From assembly GCA_028284905.1 (NCBI GenBank), contig JANQQU010000028.1, positions 62,001 through 126,000 on the forward strand: 64,000 bases of DNA, in the 5' to 3' direction. Of the stretch, positions 52,452-61,146 are shown one piece after another. Both the position numbers and the translations under genes were made by a program. Each line of letters starts with the position of its first letter. Position 1 is the first letter of the stretch. The notes under the pieces are model-generated. The model was not told where the DNA came from. It saw only the letters and a program-made list of their open reading frames with translations, and did no database searches. The stretch is from Calditrichia bacterium. GTDB taxonomy: Bacteria; Calditrichota; Calditrichia; RBG-13-44-9; J075.

Positions 52452-53542
52452 TGTCCTCCTATCAAGCCCTTTTCAATGCAATGAATCAGGCATACTACCG
52501 GGCGGAAGCATCTGTCGACGGCCCGGCAATTGTAACTGATTATATATTTGCCGGACATCCGGTGAGGATGTATAATGTTGCCGAATCGCTCAGTGAACGT
52601 ATGCAACGGGCTTTTTCCTATCTTGAAAAATCAATCCATGATCAATCACCTTCTGGTCTGATCATCAGACAATGGGACGAAGAGGCTACCGGCGTTTCCC
52701 TGCCCGAACAAGCAAGAACGCTTAATGAAGGCTGGGCATTCGAATACGAAGATGGCATACTTTGTGGTTCAGCGGACGGAAGGTATGCGATGTTCCGGGA
52801 AGCGCAGACTGTGGCTCTCCTGGATCGTGTCGAAAAAGCATTCGTCGCCTGGCATCAATCTGCCCGGCAGATGCCAATCCATCAACAGTCTAAACCGCAT
52901 AACCAGCTGCTGGCGATGTGGTATGGTGATCGGGGCATTCAGGTATTGCATGGTGGTATGGTCGCAAAGGACGCAGGGGCGGTTTTATTTGCCGGACCGA
53001 GCCGCGCCGGAAAGACTACATCCAGCCTGGTTTGCGCCCAGAACGGCTTTTCTTTTCTTGGGGAAGATTTTGTCGGGCTATCCCGGACAAAAACGGAGAG
53101 TTTTATCGGTCATAGCCTGTTTCATTCTGTTCGACTAACGCCAGAGCATCTGCGGCGATTTCCCCAAATGGCCAAATATGCACAGCCGGATATTTCCCCG
53201 CTCGATGCGAAAAAATTGATCTTTTTTTCGGATGCCTATTCCGGCAAAACAACCCTCTCAGCACCGGTAAAATTAATCCTCTTTCCCCGGGTGACGAACG
53301 CAGAGGAGATTTCCTTTGAGCCGATAAGTAAGGGAAAAGCCTTGTTAAGGTTTGCCTACAGCTGTTTACGTATTCCTTCGCGAACGAAAGGGAATGGTAT
53401 GGATATTTTAGCGGATGTAATTAAAAGCACCCCAACTTTTTGGCTGAATCTGGGCCGTCATCCGGAAGATATTCCCGGTGCTGTAGAAAATATATTATCT
53501 GAATTATATCCTCAGCAGGAAAAGCGAAATAAAGTTGGTTAG
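52451..53542 (+). CDS. HprK-related kinase
   Basis: A 363-residue protein whose C-terminal half matches HPr-kinase-like P-loop proteins: Walker A AGPSRAGKTTSS (181-192) followed by GFSFLGEDFVGLSR with the acidic pair E205/D206. The N-terminal half (1-170) is not that of true HprK. Related kinases in lasso-peptide clusters phosphorylate a Ser of the precursor. Here the tail of the PqqD protein, a glycan or a separate peptide may be the target; this is inference. The GTG start overlaps the PqqD stop (TAGTG). Confidence 0.83.
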   Translation: MSSYQALFNAMNQAYYRAEASVDGPAIVTDYIFAGHPVRMYNVAESLSERMQRAFSYLEKSIHDQSPSGLIIRQWDEEATGVSLPEQARTLNEGWAFEYEDGILCGSADGRYAMFREAQTVALLDRVEKAFVAWHQSARQMPIHQQSKPHNQLLAMWYGDRGIQVLHGGMVAKDAGAVLFAGPSRAGKTTSSLVCAQNGFSFLGEDFVGLSRTKTESFIGHSLFHSVRLTPEHLRRFPQMAKYAQPDISPLDAKKLIFFSDAYSGKTTLSAPVKLILFPRVTNAEEISFEPISKGKALLRFAYSCLRIPSRTKGNGMDILADVIKSTPTFWLNLGRHPEDIPGAVENILSELYPQQEKRNKVG

Positions 53543-53552
53543 TCGTAATAAA

Positions 53553-54287
53553 ATGAAAAAGAACATTCTGCAAAATGAGACCTTTCCACCAGCACTGATC
53601 AGTTGCATTATTCCGGTCTTCAACTGCGAAAAATACCTGGCAGAAGCATTGGAAAGCGTTTTTGCCCAGACTTATTCTCCGCTGGAGGTGATCGTTGTTG
53701 ATGATGGCTCAACGGATGATACTTGCGAAATCATTGCTGCTTTTGCCAGTTGGTTAAAATATTTTCGGCAGCAAAATGCCGGCCCAGCCGCCGCCCGTAA
53801 CAGGGGAATTAAACTGGCGAAAGGGCGCTTTATCGCTTTCCTTGATGCGGATGACTATTGGCATCCGGAAAAATTATCCCGGCAAATGGAAGCTTTTCAG
53901 GCAAATCCTGATCTGGAAGTATGTGTATCCCACATCCAAAATTTTCAAAGTGACGAGCTGAAGGGAAACACAGAACATGAATTAGCGTCCCGTCATTTCC
54001 GGCCATTTCCCGGGAATGTATGTCCAACGCTGCTGGCTAAAAGAGAAGCGTTCGAGAAAACAGGCCTGTTCGATGAAACGCTGCGGACCGGTGAGGATTT
54101 GGATTGGTTTTTAAGAGCCAAAGATGCCGGCATCGTTAAGGAGATGCTTTCCGATGTACTCTTATATCGTCGCCTGCATAAGAATAATTTAACGAAGCGA
54201 TGTGCAAACGAGACCCGCGACAATTTAATGCGTCATCTAAAAAAATTGGTAGACCGGCATAAGCAGGAGAAAAATTCTTTTGAATAA
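53553..54287 (+). CDS. Family 2 glycosyltransferase, paralog B
   Basis: A 244-residue GT-A enzyme: LISCIIPVFNCEKYLAEALE, SVFAQTYSPLEVIVVDDGST, metal motif LDADDYWHPEKLS, DLDWFLRAKDAGI and the shared ending YRRLHKNNLTKRC then LVDRHKQEK. ATG 53553 is used; a TTG at 53535 is an in-frame alternative that overlaps the kinase gene by eight bases. It lies directly after the HprK-like gene. Confidence 0.87.
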   Translation: MKKNILQNETFPPALISCIIPVFNCEKYLAEALESVFAQTYSPLEVIVVDDGSTDDTCEIIAAFASWLKYFRQQNAGPAAARNRGIKLAKGRFIAFLDADDYWHPEKLSRQMEAFQANPDLEVCVSHIQNFQSDELKGNTEHELASRHFRPFPGNVCPTLLAKREAFEKTGLFDETLRTGEDLDWFLRAKDAGIVKEMLSDVLLYRRLHKNNLTKRCANETRDNLMRHLKKLVDRHKQEKNSFE

Positions 54288-54325
54288 TTTCCGAATAGCC
54301 GGTATATCGGGCGGAAGGCCTTAGC

Positions 54326-55396
54326 ATGCCGCTTCAAAAATTAAAAACATTACTCAAGCCGACAACATTATTACCGGCTGGCCGGGGACAAAGCGGCCAA
54401 TTTAACCGAAAGCTTTCCGGGCCATTGCTAATGCTCTCGGCGAATCCTCCAATCTTTCATCTGATGGATTGGGGAATGCGGGATAAAGTGCCGGCGGTAC
54501 GGCGATTATTCAGATATTTAAAAAAGCGGCGCGCTTATTTTCTTTACACCTGTTCCTGGTTCAAGGAACGTCCTGAACAAGTCGCCTGGGTAAAGAAAGG
54601 TTTTCAGCGTCATACCCGGCAATTTCCTCTGCATCGCTTTATTGTACTTTGTGCAACAGAAAATCAACAGAAAGTGTTTTCTGAAAGCGGTATCGAAGCA
54701 ATTTATTGCAATCAGAACTGTTTCTCGGATGAAAGCATTTATCATCCGTTGCCGGAGGCAGAGAAAATATATAATGCTGTATACGATGCCCGCATGTCGC
54801 CATTTAAACGCCATTGCCTTGCCGGAAAAGTATCACAACTGGCATTGATAACCAACATTCATGATGGCAAAATTGACCCCAATTATGCCCGGGAGACAAA
54901 AGCCTGCCTGAAAAACGCCCACTGGTTCAATAATCCGTTTACTGATGAGTTTTACAAATTAAAGCCATCTGAAGTAAACCGGGCAATCAATCAGTGTAAA
55001 GTGGGATTATGCTTGTCCGCGGAAGAGGGGGCGATGTATGGCAGTATTCAATATTTGCTGGCAGGGCTGCCGATTGTCTCGACAAAGAGCCGGGGAGGGC
55101 GCGATGTCTTTTTCGACGATGACTACGTGCGAATTGTGGAAGACCACCCGGAAGCAGTTGCGGCAGGGGTAGTGGAGATGGCTAAATGCAGGATATCGCC
55201 GGTAGAGATTCGCAGGCGTACTTTAACTAAAATGCAAGTCCATCGCCATCGGCTGATCGAGCTGGTAAATTGTATTTATCGGGAAGAAAATGTCCGGAGA
55301 GATTTTGCGAGTGAATGGCCGCATGTTGCTTGCAATTACTTTGTCGATTATTCCCAAACGGTGCCGGAAATAATTGCACGGATTGGGAATGCCTAG
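54326..55396 (+). CDS. Putative GT-B glycosyltransferase
   Basis: A 356-residue protein with no hydrophobic segments. Its C-terminal half has a GT4/GT1-like donor region: VGLCLSAEEGAMYGSIQYLL, AGLPIVSTKSRGGRDVFFDD and RIVEDHPEAVAAGV. The N-terminal half (FLYTCSWFKERPEQVAWVKK) shows weaker resemblance. It lies between two GT2 paralogs, so a role in the same glycan is likely. The exact family is not certain. Confidence 0.7.
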   Translation: MPLQKLKTLLKPTTLLPAGRGQSGQFNRKLSGPLLMLSANPPIFHLMDWGMRDKVPAVRRLFRYLKKRRAYFLYTCSWFKERPEQVAWVKKGFQRHTRQFPLHRFIVLCATENQQKVFSESGIEAIYCNQNCFSDESIYHPLPEAEKIYNAVYDARMSPFKRHCLAGKVSQLALITNIHDGKIDPNYARETKACLKNAHWFNNPFTDEFYKLKPSEVNRAINQCKVGLCLSAEEGAMYGSIQYLLAGLPIVSTKSRGGRDVFFDDDYVRIVEDHPEAVAAGVVEMAKCRISPVEIRRRTLTKMQVHRHRLIELVNCIYREENVRRDFASEWPHVACNYFVDYSQTVPEIIARIGNA

Positions 55397-55505
55397 GGTG
55401 TGAATAATGTTTATTCGCCTGACGTCGCCGTTGGCGGTGTCTGGCTAATTTGTGAAATGCCTTCGGCATAGAAGAAAGAATAACGAAAAATGAACAGGTG
55501 ATTTT

Positions 55506-56201
55506 ATGGAACAACCGCTTATCAGTTGTATTATCCCGACGTTTAATAGCGGAAAATATTTAGCAGCTACCCTTAAAAGTATTCTCGCCCAAACGTATCG
55601 GCCTATCGAAATTATTGTTGCGGATGACGGTTCCAGCGATGACACAAAGTCTGTGGCAGAAGCGTTTGGCGATGCGATTCAATTCCATCGTCAGGAAACA
55701 AAAGGGCCGGCAGCGACGCGTAATTTTGGCCTTTCCCGGGCAAAGGGAGAATTTGTTGCATTTTTAGATGGCGATGATCTTTGGCATGAAGAAAAATTGA
55801 CCCGCCAAATGAATCGTTTCCGGGAAAATCCGGATCTGGATATCTCGGTGACGCACGCCAAACTGTTTTGGCCGGAGTCGCTTGCCGGGGAAAAAGCACA
55901 GTATGCCGATCATCCTCGGGCAAAAGGAATTCCCGGATACGCAACGACGACCCTGCTTGCCCGGCGAAGCGTTTTCGATGAAATTGGTATTTTCGATACC
56001 CAATTCTGGTTTGGAGATGCTACCGATTGGTTTATGCGGGCAAACGAATCCGGATTGACCATGGAGCTGCTGCCGGATGTGCTCACCTATCATCGCATGC
56101 ACGAAAGCAATCTCACTCGCAGACGTAAAGAAGACAGCCGGGAAGAGTTCCTGAAAATTGTGAAGCAGTCCCTGGATCGTCGCCGGAAAAAAGTAGACTG
56201 A
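55506..56201 (+). CDS. Family 2 glycosyltransferase, paralog C
   Basis: A 231-residue GT-A enzyme: LISCIIPTFNSGKYLAATLK, SILAQTYRPIEIIVADDGSS, metal motif LDGDDLWHEEKLT (DGD instead of DAD), ATDWFMRANESGL and the ending YHRMHESNLTRRRK then LDRRRKK. It is the third member of the paralog set. The 109-base gap before it contains a small ATGCC-TTC-GGCAT hairpin. Confidence 0.88.
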   Translation: MEQPLISCIIPTFNSGKYLAATLKSILAQTYRPIEIIVADDGSSDDTKSVAEAFGDAIQFHRQETKGPAATRNFGLSRAKGEFVAFLDGDDLWHEEKLTRQMNRFRENPDLDISVTHAKLFWPESLAGEKAQYADHPRAKGIPGYATTTLLARRSVFDEIGIFDTQFWFGDATDWFMRANESGLTMELLPDVLTYHRMHESNLTRRRKEDSREEFLKIVKQSLDRRRKKVD

Positions 56202-56232
56202 GTGCTATGATTGCAAAGATCGCTGCAACTTC

Positions 56233-57291
56233 ATGAAGATCGCCCATTTCATTATCACCCGATTTTGTTACCGTGCCTGGGATACTTTTAGCCATATTAA
56301 CGGTCCAACATTTAATGATCGATCCGATCCGCTCCGCCCGGAAAACCTCGAATTCCGACTGAAGTTACTGGAAATGATTGCTGCGCCGGCGATTCTCAAT
56401 CAAACAAATCATAACTTTCGCTGGCTAATCATTGTCGACCGGGAATTACCCAGCCACTACAGAGCTAAATTACAGCGGATAATTCAAGCCAAAGATAGCG
56501 CTTTTCTTTATACCTATACAGTCGGAGATCAGTTGGAATGCCTGGACTGGCTGGCGCCATATATCGAGGATAATACAGATGCAGTGGTTACCACCCTTCA
56601 TGATGATGACGATGCAATTCCACTCGATTTTGTAGAAAAATTACAGGGGCATTTATTGAGCGAAGCAGCGCTGGAACAATCCACAGATTATAAAATCCTC
56701 GGTTGTAAGCAGATTGTTCAGTGGGATCTAATCACGTCCAGCGAATACCCGCTCGGTTGGAAATCCGATTGGCACCGCGGCAGCTCTGTTGCATCCTGTG
56801 GTTTTTCCATGTATTGTAAATATCCCCAATATAATTTTAGCATTTTGGGAATGCGCCATCCGTATGCGGAACATTACTTTAATACTGCAAGCGCGCAGAG
56901 CAATGAACACATCGCGCAATACCGGAAAAAATTCTTGAATATAGAAAAACCAGTATCAGAAAAGATAATGGACAACAGGTTCCATGATTTGAGCAGCGAG
57001 GTCGGGCCGGTATTAATGTCTAACCATTTCGGAAATGATCAAATTTGGCGATTGATCGAAAATAAATCCGGGAGGGAGCCGGTTAATGAAACAGATACCT
57101 TTTCCAGTTTTTCTATTAATTGGGAAATGGCCAGAAAGCAATCTCACTTATTTAGTATTCGCAATACTAAACGGCAATTATTCGGAAGAATATTTTCCGG
57201 GTTTGGCATGAGAATTTTTAATCCATCCCATGGTATTTTGCAGCAGCTAAAAGATCTTTTCGGTAAAGTCCGTTGGTTGGTATTCTCCTAA
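56233..57291 (+). CDS. Putative rhamnosyltransferase-like glycosyltransferase
   Basis: A 352-residue cytoplasmic protein. HFIITRFCYRAWDTFSHING near the start, NFRWLIIVDRELPSHYRAKL and the acidic VVTTLHDDDDAIPLDFVEKL match the putative rhamnosyltransferase family (Rhamno_transf). The DDDD stretch should coordinate metal and nucleotide. The sugar is inferred only from the family name. Confidence 0.75.
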   Translation: MKIAHFIITRFCYRAWDTFSHINGPTFNDRSDPLRPENLEFRLKLLEMIAAPAILNQTNHNFRWLIIVDRELPSHYRAKLQRIIQAKDSAFLYTYTVGDQLECLDWLAPYIEDNTDAVVTTLHDDDDAIPLDFVEKLQGHLLSEAALEQSTDYKILGCKQIVQWDLITSSEYPLGWKSDWHRGSSVASCGFSMYCKYPQYNFSILGMRHPYAEHYFNTASAQSNEHIAQYRKKFLNIEKPVSEKIMDNRFHDLSSEVGPVLMSNHFGNDQIWRLIENKSGREPVNETDTFSSFSINWEMARKQSHLFSIRNTKRQLFGRIFSGFGMRIFNPSHGILQQLKDLFGKVRWLVFS

Positions 57292-57322
57292 TTAATTAAA
57301 AGGTTCACTTCAGGTCTAACAT

Positions 57323-58516
57323 ATGCAATTCTCTAAAAAAGATAACCCTACATTTGCTTTGTTTTCTCTTTTACTGCCTTCCAATACTGAAACTTTGCTT
57401 TTACAGTCCTGCCTGTTGAATGGAGAAGCCTTAACGGTCGCCTGGGAGAAATTTCAGGGAAATTCGAACTTGCCGATAGAGTTTTTCAAACATGAAAAAC
57501 AGGGACTAAAAAGGCTGCTGCCGCTATTATACAAAAATTTACTGGCACATAACCTGAAATTGGATAAGAAATTCCAGACGGTGCTCCGTACTGCCCGGGT
57601 TCGGGAAGAACTTAGAAGCAAAACCTTTTTGGATGTCTTTCGGAAAACTCTGCACTCTTTAAAAAATAGCAATTTTCCGTATACGCTCTTAAAAGGCACC
57701 CTTCTGGCGGAAACTGTTTATAGTGATTGGTCGCTACGGCACTGCCATGATGTGGATATACTCGTCGCCCGCTCCCATCTGGTTGCAGCAGAGAGGGCTT
57801 TGAAAAAAGCCGGGTTCGAACGGCCGGAAGGAGCAAGGCCAATCAGTAATTATGATGTTACTGTATGCCATCCTTCTAATCTGCCGGTAGAGATTCATAG
57901 TGACCTATTCCCGGTTCATTTCTATCAGCCACCAATGCATGATTTATTGGAAAGAAGACAAACTGAGAATATCCTCGGTGTTGAATTACCAGTTTTTACA
58001 CCAACAGATAACCTCTTCCATGTGATCGGTCATGCTGCTTGTTCGAGAAGCCGGGAGACCCTACGGTGGGTCTGCGATGCTCATATGCTTATAGATAAAC
58101 ATCAGATCGATTGGGATTTGTTTCTGAGTATAATACTGCAAAGCAAGATGTGTATTCCATTTAGTATATTTCTCAATTATCTCAAAGAGGAATTTGCAGC
58201 ACCAATACCGGAAAAAGTATTAAAACAGGTTGGATTTACTGCAGCTTGTGCCGGCCGAGCGGAGTTGGAAGCAGCATTTACCTGTCTACGCATGGGGAGA
58301 AACGGTACTGTGCGAAATTTACTCTACCATACCAGTGATGAAGTATTACGTAAACAACTGATCCAGTGGCTGATGTTCCCATCAATGGAATGCCTCCGCT
58401 GGAGTTACGATATCGAAAAGCGTTGGGCAACCCCCTTTTACTATTTTTACCGGCCATTCAAATTTATTAGCGATTCCGTTCCCAAAATGCCCGGATTTAA
58501 AGTTTCACATGGATGA
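57323..58516 (+). CDS. Nucleotidyltransferase family protein (NTP_transf_5 type)
   Basis: A 397-residue protein with an N-terminal helical domain (LLPLLYKNLLAHNLKLDKKF) and a minimal nucleotidyltransferase core: LLKGTLLAE (122-130) and the metal pair in HCHDVDILVARS (D143, D145). The C-terminal part is helical with VIGHAACSRSRETLRWVCDA. This family often accompanies PqqD-like and HprK-like genes in lasso-peptide and glycan clusters. The substrate is unknown. A paralog begins at 63258. It overlaps the sulfotransferase gene by eight bases. Confidence 0.82.
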   Translation: MQFSKKDNPTFALFSLLLPSNTETLLLQSCLLNGEALTVAWEKFQGNSNLPIEFFKHEKQGLKRLLPLLYKNLLAHNLKLDKKFQTVLRTARVREELRSKTFLDVFRKTLHSLKNSNFPYTLLKGTLLAETVYSDWSLRHCHDVDILVARSHLVAAERALKKAGFERPEGARPISNYDVTVCHPSNLPVEIHSDLFPVHFYQPPMHDLLERRQTENILGVELPVFTPTDNLFHVIGHAACSRSRETLRWVCDAHMLIDKHQIDWDLFLSIILQSKMCIPFSIFLNYLKEEFAAPIPEKVLKQVGFTAACAGRAELEAAFTCLRMGRNGTVRNLLYHTSDEVLRKQLIQWLMFPSMECLRWSYDIEKRWATPFYYFYRPFKFISDSVPKMPGFKVSHG

Positions 58517-59228
58517 TAATACCTGGATAATCACCGGCATTCCCCGAAGCGGCACATCATTGCTTGCTTCGCTGATATGCACTGTACCGAACTGTTATTG
58601 TGCGAATGAAATCTATTATAATGTCAAGACTTTAAAACGGGACTTAATACGCTTACGCAAACGGCTTGCTCGGGGCAGAGCAGTACCAAATAAATGGCTG
58701 GGTGATACTGTGGCGACAGATACAATGACTGCAGGCTTGCAGACAGGGAAACGCAAAGTTGCCGGCGTATTTGATGCTCATTGCCTGGTTGCCAGCAAAG
58801 TGAATGTGCCTTACCTGTTTGCTTTGGAAAATTTGCTGATGGAGGGATTTCGGATTGCCGCATTAGTGCGCAATCCGCTTTATACCATTGCTTCCTGGAA
58901 TTTGCCGACAACGTATGTCCCGGAAGCGCATCCTACCAAAGGGCGATATGTGGGCTGGCACTACCATGGTAGCAATAAATATGAGCAACAGGCCGAACTT
59001 TGGAATCGCCTGGCTGCTATTTTACTGAATTACCCGCCAGAAATTTTGTTGCGCTATGAAGATCTGGTAGAAAGGCCGGAAAAATTCCTGACAAAAATCA
59101 CCCGCCAAAAAACTGAGCTGACAGCATTGTCATCAAAAAATGATGAAGAACGTTACCAGCATATTCCAGCAATTCGGGAAGCGATAGAAAAATACGCGCC
59201 CTTACGCCGGGAATTTGGTTATAAATGA
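58509..59228 (+). CDS. Sulfotransferase-family protein
   Basis: A 239-residue protein with the PAPS 5'-phosphosulfate loop ITGIPRSGTSLLASLI (8-23) and a 3'-phosphate segment LVRNPLYTIASW. ALVRNPLYT plus LLRYEDLVERPEKFL are typical of bacterial sulfotransferases that sulfate glycans, lipids or peptides. Its stop lies inside the first unit of a repeat element. It overlaps the nucleotidyltransferase gene, which suggests joint expression. Confidence 0.82.
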   Translation: MDDNTWIITGIPRSGTSLLASLICTVPNCYCANEIYYNVKTLKRDLIRLRKRLARGRAVPNKWLGDTVATDTMTAGLQTGKRKVAGVFDAHCLVASKVNVPYLFALENLLMEGFRIAALVRNPLYTIASWNLPTTYVPEAHPTKGRYVGWHYHGSNKYEQQAELWNRLAAILLNYPPEILLRYEDLVERPEKFLTKITRQKTELTALSSKNDEERYQHIPAIREAIEKYAPLRREFGYK

Positions 59229-59305
59229 GCAAATGAGCAGATGAGCAATTTTATCGCCTGCTCATTTGTATATTTGCCCATTTGCCCATTTGCCCATTTT
59301 CAAAC
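59224..59305. repeat. Hybrid GAGC / TTGCCCAT repeat, copy 4
   Basis: AATGAGCAAATGAGCAGATG then AGCAA at the left pairs partly with TGCTCATTTG. The element continues as TTTGCCCATTTGCCCATTTG and CCCATTTTCAAACT. The 3' end repeats the CCCATTTTTCAAACT edge of copy 1. The sulfotransferase stop codon (59226-59228) falls in the first unit. Confidence 0.85.
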
Positions 59306-59314
59306 TCCCTTCAC

Positions 59315-59935
59315 ATGTCCAAAAACCCATCTCCGAAAATATTCTGCATCGGCTTTCATAAAACCGGAACTATGTCGCTGGAAAAAGCCCTGACGATCTT
59401 AGGCTACCGGGTAACCGGACCGAATGGCTTCAATGATCCGGAAATAGCCGAAAATGCCCGGAAAATGGTGAACGAATTAGTGCCGCAATATGATGCCTTC
59501 CAGGATAATCCCTGGCCGCTCTTTTATAAGGAGATGGATGAGCAATATCCTGGTAGTAAGTTTATCCTGACGCTGCGTCCCACCGATGAATGGCTGGCCA
59601 GCGCCGTGCATTTTTTTGGTGCAGAGAGTACCCCAATGCGCGAATGGATCTACGGTGCCGGTTCGCCATTAGGAAATGAATCAACATATACCAAACGCTT
59701 TGAAACTCACAATAAAACAGTGCTTCAATACTTTAAGGAACGTCCGGATGATCTATTGATTTTGCGAATTACCGCTGGAGATGGCTGGGAAAAGCTATGC
59801 CCGTTTTTAGATAAAGAAATCCCTGAGGTGCCATTTCCGCATATCAATAAAGCAACAAATGTTTCCCGTCGAATTATCGCAGTATCCTTTTTAAAACGAG
59901 TATTCGGAATGAAATCTAACAGAAAGGATTCATGA
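59315..59935 (+). CDS. Sulfotransferase-family protein (P-loop, Sulfotransfer_4 type)
   Basis: A 206-residue protein with IFCIGFHKTGTMSLEKALTI (9-28), the PAPS loop of this subfamily, and FILTLRPTDEWLASAVHFF as the 3'-phosphate region. ERPDDLLILRITAGDGWEKL is also characteristic. It differs from the first sulfotransferase, so two distinct sulfation steps are possible. The start at 59315 is used; an in-frame extension would run into the repeat. It overlaps the next gene by four bases. Confidence 0.8.
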   Translation: MSKNPSPKIFCIGFHKTGTMSLEKALTILGYRVTGPNGFNDPEIAENARKMVNELVPQYDAFQDNPWPLFYKEMDEQYPGSKFILTLRPTDEWLASAVHFFGAESTPMREWIYGAGSPLGNESTYTKRFETHNKTVLQYFKERPDDLLILRITAGDGWEKLCPFLDKEIPEVPFPHINKATNVSRRIIAVSFLKRVFGMKSNRKDS

Positions 59936-61146
59936 TGATATCACTAAAAGAATTACGGGATTTACCCGCCGGGTATTACTTGCTGGGAATTTTCGCCGGA
60001 GTTTCGACCATTGTGAGTGCAATCGCAGCACTTTCTACTTCTCAGGATTTTACATCAATCATCTGGATTCCCCTGAAAGCAATGTTGCAGGGAGAAAATA
60101 TATTTGACATGGCGATTCGGGAGGCGCCGTCTGAAAGTATCCTTGCACTGATGTCCGGCAAGATGGGGGAATTTGTCGCCCATTATTTACCTTCCAGCCA
60201 AATATTCCTTTTCCCATTTGGTTACATGTCCCACAACCTGGCGGTTAAGGTCTGGTTGGTTGCCAATCTTTTTGCCACCTTTGTTTTCTTTTGGGCGGTT
60301 TACCAGGGCGTTAAGGTGAAAATTTCTCTGCGTCATTATATCCTCCTCGCTTTGATTCTTGTCAGCAGTGGTCCTTTTCGGGCCATGATTGCCAATGGAC
60401 AAAATTCCATTGTGGCACTGGCTTTTTTAGCGCTGGCAATCCATTTCAATCGCGATAAACGGATTTGGCTGAGCGGTATCTGTCTGGCACTCAGCCTGAT
60501 GAAATATCACCTGGTCCTGCCATTTATTTTCGTTCATTTTTTACTCAACCGTTCGTGGCGACCAATAATCATCTGCGGCCTGATTCATCTTGCCGGGCAT
60601 AGTTGGGTGGCTTACTTAATTGACGCTTCACCCTTTGAGATTATTTCCCAGGTGATTACCCTGAGTGGTCGATTGGCCGACAGGCATTTTTGGTTTGATA
60701 TCTGGTCGGTAAACCGCTGGATTGCCAAACATATTGATTTGGTAACCCTGTTGCAATTCCTGGCGTTGTTTATTTTCCTTTCCGTAACCACCTATCTTGG
60801 GTATCTGCGTTGGAAAATACGTGATTATTATGATGAGCTTGCCTGGCTGGGCGTCGCCAGTGTATTTGTGCTGTTCGGCTGGTATCATCGAATTTACGAC
60901 GCGGTATGCTTGTTTTATTTAATGATCTGGATGGCAACGTTGAAAGGCTATTTAGCGCAGCGGTTGCGCATTACTGTCGGGCTCGGGGTTTTATTCTACC
61001 TCTTTCCGCTCTTCCGCTACGAATTGCTGAAGGGCTTATTGCCCAATCAGCTGGTCTGGCTGATTGCCATTCCGTTCTTTTATATGATCCTGTATGATTC
61101 ACTGCAATTAATCACCCGCAGGACCGAGGAGCTTTACCGGCCCTGA
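59932..61146 (+). CDS. GT87-like membrane glycosyltransferase
   Basis: A 404-residue inner-membrane protein with about ten helices. QGENIFDMAIREAP, SQIFLFPFGYMSHNLAVKVW, ANGQNSIVALAFLALAIHFN and the LMKYHLVLPFIFVH segment match the GT87 (DUF2029) family, which uses lipid-linked sugars on the outer face of the membrane. The ribosome site is AGAAAGGA; ATGA overlap with the sulfotransferase. It is the last plus-strand gene of the main run and overlaps the convergent GT39-like gene by 39 bases. Confidence 0.82.
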   Translation: MMISLKELRDLPAGYYLLGIFAGVSTIVSAIAALSTSQDFTSIIWIPLKAMLQGENIFDMAIREAPSESILALMSGKMGEFVAHYLPSSQIFLFPFGYMSHNLAVKVWLVANLFATFVFFWAVYQGVKVKISLRHYILLALILVSSGPFRAMIANGQNSIVALAFLALAIHFNRDKRIWLSGICLALSLMKYHLVLPFIFVHFLLNRSWRPIIICGLIHLAGHSWVAYLIDASPFEIISQVITLSGRLADRHFWFDIWSVNRWIAKHIDLVTLLQFLALFIFLSVTTYLGYLRWKIRDYYDELAWLGVASVFVLFGWYHRIYDAVCLFYLMIWMATLKGYLAQRLRITVGLGVLFYLFPLFRYELLKGLLPNQLVWLIAIPFFYMILYDSLQLITRRTEELYRP

